From: Dyella sp. S184
GTDB taxonomy: Bacteria > Pseudomonadota > Gammaproteobacteria > Xanthomonadales > Rhodanobacteraceae
Assembly (NCBI RefSeq): GCF_009766065.1
Contig: NZ_LMUE01000002.1
Location: 1,650,871 to 1,693,300 of the forward strand
Reading direction: 5' to 3'
Length of the DNA stretch: 42,430 nt
Shown piece after piece: positions 1 to 10,700 of the stretch. The notes beneath the pieces were generated by a model. The model ran no database searches and was not told the DNA's origin. It saw only the letters and a program-made list of their open reading frames with translations. Numbering within the stretch: position 1 is the stretch's first letter; each line of letters starts with the position of its first letter. The translations under genes were made by a program, and so were the position numbers.

Positions 1-57
1 TTAATTAGCCACGTCCCCTTTATTCTCGAATGCAGCTGAAATCATGTTGTATTTCAT
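1..57 (-). CDS. 18-codon ORF coupled to the third toxin tip (immunity remnant?)
   Basis: The ATG at 55-57 overlaps the TGA of the upstream tip (ATGA), the same arrangement as the main toxin and its immunity gene. The frame reads MKYNMISAAFENKGDVAN and stops with TAA at 1-3. I do not recognise it. Its position suggests the start of an immunity gene truncated by an early stop or frameshift, but it could be a chance ORF, and the sequence to its left is outside the window. Confidence 0.3.
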   Translation of the reverse strand: MKYNMISAAFENKGDVAN

Positions 58-519
58 GGCGTACCTTGCGGCGTTACTTGATACTGGCGAAGTATGTATT
101 GTTCCGGGATCTGCGTGGGCGCCAGATACTCTCGCTCCCACGGATCCGCGTTTTCGAAATTAGGCTGGGCAAAATTCTCTGGCACTTGGAAAACAGTAAC
201 GTACCCAGATTGATTGCCATCCGGCCCTCTGGCGAAGAACTCCCCGACCTCCTGTGCAGAACTCATGCTTATGTAGGGTGACCCTGGAAGCTGCGCTGCG
301 TGATTCTCAAACAGATAAGAGACGGAACCTTCGTTCTGCGCATTATCGATCATGCTGTTCGATGCATCCACTCCTTGGAGTCGCCGCAACGTCCGAGTAA
401 AACTGTGTCGTCTGAGTTGCAGTACCTCGGTACAGGATCTGAGAACCAGGAGCTGCAGCAGATGTCGTCGCCGCATCGGCTCCCGCGTTTGGAACTATTA
501 CACGGGCACAAATTGCGAC
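54..519 (-). pseudogene. Displaced Rhs C-terminal tip 3, ADP-ribosyltransferase-like, frameshifted
   Basis: This is a toxin tip without an Rhs body. Two frames must be joined. The upstream frame, open from about 519, contains PGSQILYRGTATQ (YRG codons at 424-432). The downstream frame, ending at TGA 54-56, contains SPYISMSS, FFARG and WEREYLAP. Together they give the R (YRG), S (serine motif) and E (EREYL) order of R-S-E ADP-ribosyltransferases; the fold assignment is inference from motifs. The frames switch near 366-390, where one extra base would explain the break. No start codon or ribosome binding site precedes it, and it begins inside the end of the immunity-like gene on its right. This fits an orphan cassette kept for recombination into the Rhs gene. 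A sequencing error at the frameshift is possible. Confidence 0.6.
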
Positions 520-1013
520 TTATTGCCAAAAATCTCTTCCTTTATCCCAAAGGAAGAGAGGCTATTGACGCTATCACTCCTCCCTGAAAAGTCCAGAAGG
601 TAAGACTTGGATCTCATGGAGGCGATAGGAAGTACTCTTTCTATGACCTCCTTAAAATCAATGTTTATCTTTTTCGCAGCATATGTCACCAAAACGAGAT
701 AGCGAAAATTTTCACGATAGTCCACGCCAAAGTCTTCCAGCAAATGTAAGCAGACGGCTGCTTCTATCCACTTCGGATCACGCTCGTTTATCGCCGCTTC
801 CGCCATGAACCCACTTAGTGCAAACAATTTTTTGTGTAGCAAAGGAGGCAGACCTTCTTGAACAGATATGCGGTCGCGCGCCGATAGTGCTTCAAACGAA
901 GTCGCGATGGACAACCCTTTGTCAATCACCTCAGAGGTTTTTGGACGAAACCGAGTGCTCACTGTTCCGAGCCAATTTAAAGCTTCAATTACCGATTCTT
1001 TCGAGCTCATTGA
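498..1013 (-). CDS. Probable immunity protein for displaced tip 2
   Basis: A 171-residue soluble, mostly helical protein starting MSSKESVIEALNWL. I chose the ATG at 1011-1013 because GAGGAA lies just upstream and overlaps the stop of the preceding tip, so translation of the two is probably coupled. A longer in-frame version to 1094 exists, but it would run back through the tip. No signal peptide or membrane segment is visible and I recognise no family. The immunity role is inferred only from position: directly behind a toxin tip, co-directional, with 7 bp between. The fragment downstream starts within its final codons. Unlike the tip before it, this gene has a complete start and ribosome binding site, so it can be expressed without the toxin. 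Confidence 0.6.
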   Translation of the reverse strand, partial: SMSSKESVIEALNWLGTVSTRFRPKTSEVIDKGLSIATSFEALSARDRISVQEGLPPLLHKKLFALSGFMAEAAINERDPKWIEAAVCLHLLEDFGVDYRENFRYLVLVTYAAKKINIDFKEVIERVLPIASMRSKSYLLDFSGRSDSVNSLSSFGIKEEIFGNKSQFVPV

Positions 1014-1020
1014 AATTTCC

Positions 1021-1434
1021 TCAGTTTCCTTTGGGCGGCAACATGTAATTGCCTTCTTGATAGTATCCAGCGCCCCTAAGCTGCTGGAGCTCACGGAAAA
1101 ATACTGTGGTTGGATAGATTGGATCGCCCGAGCGCAGATTGCTTATCGAGATGTTTGATCCCAAATAGAAGGGTTGGTTCGCATCCACACCTCCCTGGAT
1201 GAACGCGTCATTGACGTTAATCGTCCAGTTCGGCTCATTCAAGCTTGTCATGCCGAGATCGGCGCCCGCAGCCGTATCCTCGAGACGCCCGATAACCAAA
1301 CTGTTTTGGCTATTGAATGCTTGGCTGTATGCGCGCTGCGCTGCCGCCGACTCGTCGCTTCCGAGTTCTATGTAAGATCCCGTAGGTTGAACGTTACCAG
1401 CAGCTGTTGTGTCTGGAACATCAAATTTAGTCAG
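1021..1434 (-). pseudogene. Displaced Rhs C-terminal tip 2 (orphan toxin cassette)
   Basis: This frame is open from an in-frame TAG at 1435-1437 down to TGA at 1021-1023, about 137 codons. It begins with a linker like that of Rhs junctions (FDVPDTTAAGNVQPTGSY) and continues with QNSLVIGRLEDTAAG, LNEPNWTINVNDAFIQGG and TTVFFRELQQLRGAGY. The pattern VIGRLxDT ... WTxxxNDxxIxGG ... VFxREL ... GY is familiar to me from C-termini of Xanthomonadales Rhs/YD-repeat proteins, but I know no biochemical activity for it. No convincing start codon or ribosome binding site exists; only CTG and TTG codons occur early. It therefore reads as a silent tip that could replace the tip of the main Rhs gene by recombination. 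Its immunity-like gene follows 7 bp downstream. Confidence 0.6.
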
Positions 1435-1450
1435 CTATGTCCGAAGATCA

Positions 1451-1711
1451 CTAAGGAACATCTTGACGAGTCTTTCCGTACACGTGTTTTGCGTATGCGT
1501 CATCTACTTCATTAGAGGCCCCTTCACTATTTCCCTTGATATCTGGCGGCGCTCCGGAAAGTTCCACGAATGCACTCAGCTCCTCTGAGAAGGTCAATGT
1601 ACTGCTCCAGCCCGGGTGAATTTGGCTTACACCTTTTGCCACTCGTTTTAGAGTGCTCATATCAATCTGCTTTTGTGCGCCGTTAAGGCATTTAACTTTC
1701 AGCGGGATCAT
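1451..1711 (-). CDS. Probable immunity protein of the Rhs toxin tip
   Basis: An 86-residue soluble protein, MIPLKVKCLNGAQKQ... to ...KHVYGKTRQDVP. The start is the ATG at 1709-1711, which overlaps the TGA of the giant Rhs gene as ATGA. This enforces co-translation of toxin and antidote, as is common for polymorphic toxin-immunity pairs. A TTG 21 bases further upstream is in frame but lies inside the Rhs gene. The protein is acidic in its second half, has no signal peptide, and matches no family I can name. Function is inferred purely from the overlap and from its place between the Rhs gene and a displaced tip. The immunity call would fail if the Rhs tip were not toxic. Confidence 0.65.
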   Translation of the reverse strand: MIPLKVKCLNGAQKQIDMSTLKRVAKGVSQIHPGWSSTLTFSEELSAFVELSGAPPDIKGNSEGASNEVDDAYAKHVYGKTRQDVP

Positions 1712-4700
1712 TTGAACGCCCTCAATTGCCAATTAACAATTTGGCTTGAATTGATGCCCGGATAGTTCCATTCCGAGAATCCACTAGCCGTTTTTCCACC
1801 TGGAACGAACTCCTCGTAAGGAGCCTCTAAGACATTTTGCAGCCCAGCAGGATCCTGCAATTGAAATTCGAGCAGGTATTTTGGTTGATATGTCAAATTC
1901 AGACTATTTGCATAGTCAGCACCCGTATTAAGAGAGCTCACTTCTTCTGCAGAACCAAGGAATCCCATGCCGTTCGGATACCCTTCGGTTGGCATGCCAC
2001 CAAAGCTGATTTGGTCACCCTGTATCAACGAAAACGCGTCCTGCTCATTCAATGTTCGAGCGAAGTAGCCGTTTGATGGAAGACCAGAAGCTCCCCAGTT
2101 AGAAATGTCATAACTTAGAGGCGCGGCATTGCCTGTAGCTACGTAGTTTGGAACATCAGGCGCAACGGTTGCTTCATTTGGAGCTTGCCATGATACCGGC
2201 TCCAAGCCACCGGCTGGCGGCTCCACGACACCCGGCGACTCCGGAGTGCCGCCCACCATGGCCGGAATACTCGTAGCGAGCATGAACATCCCCAATGCAG
2301 CTAGCTGTCTCTGCTGTGCCGAGTTGTCAGGTATTGGCCCGACTTGTGACATCAGCGCGCCGCTGTCGTCCTGCGTCGCCTGCACCTGCTGATCTATCTG
2401 AAGCTCCATCGCCGTCAATTGCCCTTGGGCCATTATCGACGGGTCACTGCTCGACAGGTTCAGCGCTGCCTGCTGCTGCTTCAACGCCGTCCAAAGGGCG
2501 CTGCCGGGTCGCACGTCCTGCAACTGCACGTCGATGTCATGCGCCTGGCTCATGGCCTGGCTCATGGCCGGACTCATGAAGTATTTCGACAAACTCATAT
2601 AGTCAAAGCTTGTTTCGCCAGGCGCCGAGAGGGAATCATCGATAGCTGTTGCGGTCACTTGCACTGTTGGCGCCTGGCTGACGTCCTCCATGGTCTGATT
2701 GGGCGCCATTTTTTGACCCACGATCGGCCAACCATTGACGCCAATATCAGATGTCGCGCTTTCGCCACCCGCATTTGAGTCGCCAATGCCGCCTCCTTCA
2801 TCGCCATCAGGGGACACAAAGTAGTTCACATAAGCACCAGCGTGTCCCGCTAATGGCAAGCCCGAAAAGGCTATGTCGGGCGAATTACTTGTGCCATCAC
2901 CGCTGGAGTAGCTGCTCCCATATCCCCCTGTCAAAAGACCTGCATAGCCCGCCCCGTTGTACTGGGCCAGCACATTGTTCGGATCGTAGTTGGTCGTTGA
3001 GCTGACCGGGTTGCCCACGCTATCCCCGTCAATGCTCGGGATCGGATTACCCGGATCCGTATCGAAATCCCCGTTGGGACCGCCGCCACCGTCGCCAGTC
3101 TCCGAGCCATTCATCCAGCCACCAGCCCCGTTGGGGCTCCCCACCATATTGTTGATGGTGTAGGTATCTCCAAACGAATTTACCGCGGTCGCATCCGTAC
3201 CATCACCAGCGTCAAAGTCGCTGTAATCGCCTTGCCCGACGGCACCAATACCAGCACTGAAGTCACCCGCAACGCCAAAATCAGCCATCATCCCATAGTC
3301 GACTGTCGTATCGCTTGAATAAGTATTGGAAAGAGCATCTAAATTGTCTTCGTATTGCTGGCCTGCTGACTCAGAAGAGTCGCCGGGGTCCGTGTCATCT
3401 ATAGAGCTCGAGTCGTCGTTGCCAAAGTCGCTCGAGTCGCTTTCGTCGTCATAGTCGGACATGTCATAGTCGTCGTCAGTATCATCGTCGACGCCCCCAC
3501 TACCGCCCGTATCTTCACTTCCCAAGTCCATCATGGCCGGTGTGTACGGTCGCTCGTTCCGGTCCTCTCGCAGGGTGGCGGCGATGTACGACCCTCTCCC
3601 GCCTTCTTCGATAGCCGTCGATCCGGAAGCACCACTTTGACCGAGTGCAGGCTCGGGTGTATCCGGGGCCGTAGCGATCAACGACGACGACGCGGCCGTC
3701 GCCGTCGCATTGGTCTGCGGCTGTGCCTCGGCCTCCGCCTGCTCCTTGGCTTCCTCCGCCGCTTCCAGCTGCTGCTCCGACTCGATTTGCTGGATGATCG
3801 GATTGGCCAGCGCCTGCTGCTGCAATAACGAAGAGATCGCGTTGGTGACGAGTTGCGCCGTCGTCGTGGACGCCGAGGCGTTGCCGTTGAGGATGGCGCT
3901 GGCGGAGTACGGTTGGGCCGTGTTCGACCCGTTGGCATGCGTGGTGACCTGCGGGATTTTCAGCACGGTGCCGGCCACGGGATAGGCGTCGACCTGCAGG
4001 CCATTGGCCTGCGCCAAAATGAAGGCATAGCTCGCGTCGCCGTAGATCGCCTGCGCCAGCGACTGCAAGGTGTCACCGGCCTGTACCGTATAGTTCTGGC
4101 TGCCCAGGACACTGTTGCTAAAGCCGCTGGAGGTATTGGCCAGATTGATGTCGCCCATATTGTTGTAGCCGGCCAGGCGCTGGTCATTGACGTAGGCGTA
4201 TTCCTTGGCATTCACCCCCACGGTGTTTTTTGCCAGGATCTGACCGTCGGCGGTGTACGCGATCGCATAGGTCTGCGCGGCGCCACTGACGGTGGTGACC
4301 TCCTTGGTCACCTGGCCCAGATCGTTGTAGGTGTTGGTATTGGTCGACGGCTGGTACGTGCCGCTGGTGGTGCTGGCGGTGGTCTTGAGGTTGAGCTCCG
4401 TGTTCTGCAGCACATAGCCGTTGAAGTAGCTGTCCGTGCGCGCCGTCTGATCCAGATTGCTAGTGGTGATGGTTTTATAGCCCGTCACGTTGCCGTCGGC
4501 GTCGTAACCGTAGCCCCCGGTGGCCGTCGCGTAGCTGGTCTCGGTGGCCAGGAACAACCCGCCGAAGAGGTTGCTGCCTACCGTGGGCAGCGTGGTGGGT
4601 ACCGACGCATCCAGGGTGGCGTAGGCGCTCGTGGCCACGCCCGTGCCGTACTCATTGACCAGGTTCTGCCCCGTATTTTCCGCATACAGGCTGACATCCG

Positions 4701-7700
4701 TGAGGTCACCGCTGGCGTCATAGGTGTAGATCGTGTCGCTGGCCACCCAGCCGGCATCGCTGAAGGAAACCAACGTGCCGTTGGCCAAGGTGCCTGCGCT
4801 CTGATGACCGGGCAGGTTATAGGTCACCTCGCTGGTCAGATGGCCGTCGTTGTCGTAAGTGAGGGTTTCATACGGCGCGTACGTGCCGCCGGGCGTCGAT
4901 TGCGTCTGCACCATGGTCAACTCGCCACGGGCATCGTAGGTGTTCTTCTGGCTGAGCGTTTGTCCGGACGCATTGACGGTGCTGTAGATCGACACATCAC
5001 CGGCCGCGTCATAAGTGCTCTGGGCTGAGCCGGCCGTACTGGTGACCAGGATCTGGCCGCTGACCAGACTACCGTTGGTGACCAGCACCCGGTTATCCGC
5101 GTCGTAGGTAAACCAGTCCGCCACCGTCGCGCCGGTGCCGCTTCCGGTGCCCGTGACGGCCGTCACTTCGCGCCGGTTGCCCGCGGCATCGTACGTGTAG
5201 TTGAGGGTAAGGGTGGGGACCGTCCCGGTAGGCGGCGCGGTTTGCGTGCTGGTTTCCACCACCGAGCTGATGCGGTTGTGGCTGTCGTAGGTCGTTGCGG
5301 TCGTGACGACGATGGCCTGCCCGTTGCCGTCCTGGGTGGTGTCCGTCTCCTGCGTCTCGTTGCCGTTGGCGTCGTATTGATAGGTATACGTGGAAGACAC
5401 GCCACCCACGGTCTGGCTCAACTGCTCCAATTGACCGTCCGCCATGTACTGGAAGTTCAGCGTGGAGTTCACCGACGCGGCCGGGCCGTTCGCCGTCCAG
5501 TTGCTGGTTTCGGTGGTCAGCAGCCCGTTGGTGGGGCTGTAGGTGTACGTGGTGGTCGCGCCACTCTCATCCACATGGCTGAGCACCTGTCCAAAGTAGT
5601 TGTACACCCAGCTCTGGGTGTGACCCATGGCATCGGTCTGTGCAATCAGTTTGCCGTTGACGTCGTAGGTATACGTTTGTGACTGGCCGTTGGCATGCTG
5701 CAACGCGGTCTGGCTCTGCAAGACCCGATGCTGGCTGTCGTAGGTATAGTAGGACGTGTTGTTCAACCCATCGGTGACCTGGATGCGGTCGCCATTGGTA
5801 TTGAGCACGTAGGTCTCTTGTTGCTGGGCCGTGCGCGCCGTGCCGGCGGCATTGAGCACGAAATCACCCACGCCGGTCACCTGACCGAGCATGTTGTAGC
5901 TGGTGGTCGTGATATGCGATTGCGTGCCGCTGGCGGTATTGACCGGCGGCGTTTCCTGCGCGACCGCCATGCCGATCGAGGTGTAGGCCGTGTAGGTTTT
6001 GTCGCCGCTCGCCGGGTCCGATGTGCTGATCAGGTTGCCTGCCGCGTCGTAGGTATTCCACGTCTGGTTGCCATTTTCATCGGTCGAACCGATCAGCTGG
6101 CCCATGACGTTGTAGTACCAGTTCTTGGTCGGCGTCGCCGTGCTGCTGACCCCGGTGGCCGACACGACGGTCACGGTCGGCTCGATTTCCTTGATCATCT
6201 GATTCTGGGCGTCGTACACATACTGCGTGACGTTGCCGTTGCCGTCGGTCATCGAGGTGACGTTGCCCCAGCGGTCGTGGGTCAACTGGATGGCTTGGTC
6301 GACACCATTGATGTTATCGCTTGCGGTGAGCTGTTGAAGTGTTTGTCCGCCCAAATCGATCGTGGTGGCGGTCCAGGTTGGGTTCGTGCCCGTACTGGTA
6401 GCCTGTTGCTGGATGATTTGTCCGAAAGGATCGTTCGTGCCAGTTAAGGTAGGCGAGCTGGGGCCCGTCATTTCCGTTACCTGATGGTTCGCCAGGTCGT
6501 ACATGTAGGTCTGAATCGCCCCGGCCGTCGGATCCGTGGCGCTGATCAGGTTGCCCACGTTGTTGTAGGTGTACTGCGCCTCAAAACCGTTGTTGTCGCC
6601 CTGAGCCACCACTTCGCCAAAGGCGTTGTACTGCGTCTGGGTGTAGCTGTCGTACGTGCTTTGGCCGCTGCGCTGCACCGCCGTGGTCGTCAGCTGGCCG
6701 TCCTTGTCGTAGACATAGGAAGTGGTCACCGTGCTCGAAGCACCGTTACTGGTCAGCAGGTAGCTTTGCGTGAGCAAATGGCCGTCGCGATCGTACGTGT
6801 TGGTCTGCACATTGCCGGCGGTGTCCGTATAGCTCAGCACATTGCCACGGCTATCGTAGGTCGCGAAGGTTTGACGCGTTTGCAAACCGGTGGACGTGGT
6901 GGTGCTCAGCGCATGGCCGAGCGCGTCGTAAACGTAGCTGGTGACCGGACTGACTGTGGTGTACAGCGCCGCACTGGTCAGATCGTCCCCGGGCGTCGAC
7001 TCCAGCAGGGTGGCCCAGTTGCTCACCAGCGCCTGACGCGCTGGCGCCGTTACGCTGATCACACGACCGGCGGCATCGTAGGCCGTCGTCGTCGTCGCGC
7101 CGTTGACGGTTTGCGTGAGTACTCGGTTTTCACCGTCGTAGGTCCATGTCGTCACGCTACTGCCGGTGGCGATGCCGGCAGTGCCACCGACATCGCTATA
7201 GGTCCCGGTGCTGGTTTCGTTGGTGACACGGCCGAGGTGATCGTAACTATAGATGTTGGTGCGATCGTACGCGCTTGTGACGGGTGTCGAAGGAGGCGCG
7301 GCCGTCGTCACGGCGCTGGTCGCGATGGCGTTGGCGTACTGGGTGGTCGAGGACACCTCGCCGAAACCGTCGTACGACGTTTGCGTTACATAGCCTTGCG
7401 GGGCGGTGTACAACCCGGTCGGCGTAATGCTCATCACCACCCGATTCAGGGCATCGTAGTAGGTGTAGGTCGTCGCCCAAATGGCGGGCGTATTGAGCTG
7501 GGGAATCGTCTGTTCGGTATCGGCTTCCTGAAGCAGTGTAGAGCTGCTGGTCCGGTTGCCGTAAGCGTCGTAAGTGTAGGTCGTGGTCGGCTGGGCCGGA
7601 ACCATCGCAGAGCCGATATCTCGCACGCCCACACCCAAGGCGTAGGCAATCGCCGACTGCTGCACCTCGATCATCTGGTTGCGCTGATCGTAGGTGGTCG

Positions 7701-10700
7701 TGGTGGTGCGATCGCTGCTGGAGGTGACCAGTCCTTGCTGCAGCTGCGCCATCGTCAACGGCTGCCCCGCGCTCCAGCCGGTGATCGCGCCGGTGTTCAG
7801 CGCCGTCGCGTATTGCGTGACCGCCGTGGTGTTCCCGTAGGCGTCGTGGCTGGCGCCGGTGACATACCCATCGGCATCGACGGCGTACGCTACCTCGCCA
7901 TCGAGGTTGTACACGTTGTACTGGTAGTTGAAGTTGCCGTCTTCGGTGACCACCGTCTGGCCGAAGGTGTTGTAGAACGTCCTCGTGGAGTACGGCGGCA
8001 CCCCATCCAGATACGCCGCCTGGGTCTGACGTCCGTCGGCATCGTAGGTGTAGGTCGTGGTGCTGAGGTTGGTGATGGCGCTGGGACTGGTGCCCGAGCC
8101 CTGGTTGAGCGTGGTGACGTTCCCCATCGCGTCGTAGCTATAGCTCGTGTACAGGTATTGCCAGGTAGGTGCTTGCAAGACACCGCTGCCGTTGTCGCTG
8201 GCCACCTCGACCTGCGGCGACTGCACCAGGATCTTGCGGCCGGCCTTATCGTACGTGATGACGGTCTGGTTTCCGTCGCGATTGGTCTGAGTGAGTTGCA
8301 GGCCGGTCGCGTCATAGGTGTAGCTGGCGTTGAGGCCGTTCCAGTCGCCGGTGTTCACCACCCGTCCGGCCGCGTCATAGGTCGTGGTGGAATACCGCTC
8401 GTTGATGACCGGGTTGCTACCGATGTAGCCGATGGTATTGGCGGCCACGACCGCCTGGGCCACGTTGGCGACGGTGAGGGTCGCCGGTACCGTGATTGCA
8501 CCGGGATACACCAGGGTTTCGGTGACACGTCCGTCGTTGTCGTACCGGTTTTCGGTCACTTGATCGAGGCTGTTGATCGTATAGCGCAGATGCCCGGCGT
8601 TGTCATAAACGCTCTGGGTGATCTCGCTGGGTGCGCTGGCCACCGCGGTGGCCACACTGGCCGTCGTCAGCTGGGCCGTCAGTGCCGCACTGCTCGACAG
8701 CGGCAACGTGCTGCCATACGCGATGCTGGCGATGACCCGCCCGGCCGCGTCGTAACGCTGCTCGCTGACCAGTCCCACGAATTGTCCGTTGACGGTGTTT
8801 TGCTGCACCACGAAACGGGTATGACCATCGGCGTCGACCAGGTACAAGGTCGCTTCGGCATTGGCATCGGTATTGCCAGCCGCACTGATCGCGCTGGCCA
8901 TCGAGCCAAAGGCGCTGCCTTGTTGCAGCGCCGTCGACAAGCTCCCGGTGACGCTCACGGCTTGCGCGTAAGCCAACGTCTCACTCACGCGTCCGGCCGC
9001 GTCATAACGCGTCTCGGTGACGTTGCCCATCGGATCGATGGTGTAACCCACTTGCCCGTCGGTGTTGTACGCCGTGTAGGACACCTGGTCACTGGTACTG
9101 GTGACGAGGTCGGCGGTGACCGCTGCGATCGAAGGCGCCGTGCCCAAAGCCGTCAGTTGGGTCGACGTCAGTGCCGTCGCATAGCTGCGGGTGGACGTCA
9201 CCTGTCCATCCGCGTCGTACCCCAGCTGCGTCACGGCGCCGGTCGGATCGATGCTGAAGATTTTCTCGTTAGCCTGGTCGTACACGGAGCGCGTGACGTT
9301 GCCATCGGCGTTGGTGACGCTGGTCAGGTTGTTGTTGGCGTCGTAGGTGTAGCTGGTGGTGAGGTTGAGATGGCCGGTGCCCGGATCGACGATCTGCTGG
9401 CTGAGCCGCTCCAGGTTGTCGTACGCGTACTGCGTAGTGCGTGCGGCACTGGTGCCGGCACCCAACGTGACAGTCAGGATCTTGCCCTCGCCATCGTAGG
9501 TCGAGGTGGTGGTGAGGTTGAGGTGACCGGCCCCGGCATCCTGCACCTGGGTCAGGGTGTTGCCGTCCGCGTCGTAGGCGTAGGTCGTCACCGTGCCGGT
9601 CGGGTCGGTCACGCTCAGTTCGCGACCCTCGCCGTCGTAGTCATAGGTCGTGGTCAGAGCCAGGCCCGCCGGATCGACCGTCTGGGTCAGCACTCGGCCG
9701 CTGGCGTCGTAGGTGTAGGTGACGAGGTGCCCGGTCGCATCGGTGGTCTGGATCACGTCGCCGTCGGCGTCGTACGCCTCGCTGCTGACGTTGCCCAGCG
9801 CATCGGTGGTGGTGAGCAGTTGCCCATCCGCATCGTAGGTGTAGCGCGTGGTGTCGCCGGCGCCGTTGGTGACACTGACGGTGTCGCCATAGGCATCCTT
9901 CACCGTCGTCATCGTCACGCCATCGGGCGTGGTCACGACGGCGGTGTGCGTGGCCGGGGTGTACTGGTAGCGGGTGACATTGCCCAGCGCATCGGTCTGC
10001 GTGAGGACCTGATCGAAGGCGTTGTAGCTGGTTTGCGTGGTCCGCGCCGTGCCCTGCACCGTCTGACTGGTGCTCACCTGACGGCCCAGGTTGTCGTAGC
10101 CGTACGTGATCGTGTTGCCGTTGCCGTCGGTCGTACTGCTCAGCCGTCCGAAGGCATCGTAGGTGCTCGACGTGCTGCTCGCGACCGTGCTGCCCACGCC
10201 CTGGGTCTGGCCGATCTGCTCGCCCAGCGCGTTGTACGTGGCCTGGGTGAGTGTGCTGTTGCTGGCGCTCAGTGCACTGCCCGGTGCACTAAGCTGCTGC
10301 TGCACCTGGATCTGGTCTCCGAAGGCATCGTAGCCGTAGGCGGTCTGGTAGCCGTCTCCGTTGGTGAGGCTGGCGACCTGCCCGTCCAGCGTATACGTAT
10401 ACATGGTCAGGCCGTTGGCATCGCTGGCGGACACCGGCAGCGCGGCGACCGCCGTCGCCACTTGCGCCAGGGTCGCCGTGGCCGGATTGAGGGTGGTGCC
10501 ACTGCTGGTGCCGCCGGTCAGCGTCAGCTGGCTGGCGTACTGCTGCGTGCTCGCCACCTGGCCAAACGCGTTGTAGCTGTAGCTCGTCACATTACCCAGT
10601 ACGTTGAGCGAGCTGCCGCTGGGCTGGCCCTGCACGGTATACAGCACGCGCCCGTCGGCGTCGTAGTAGGTGTAGGTGCTGTTGCCATCCGCGTCGGTCG

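Noticed and set aside
3421..3510. CRISPR or minisatellite-like repeats in the GTC/ATC-rich stretch
   Set aside because: The triplet pattern is just Asp/Ser codons of the acidic linker; no spacer-repeat order exists.
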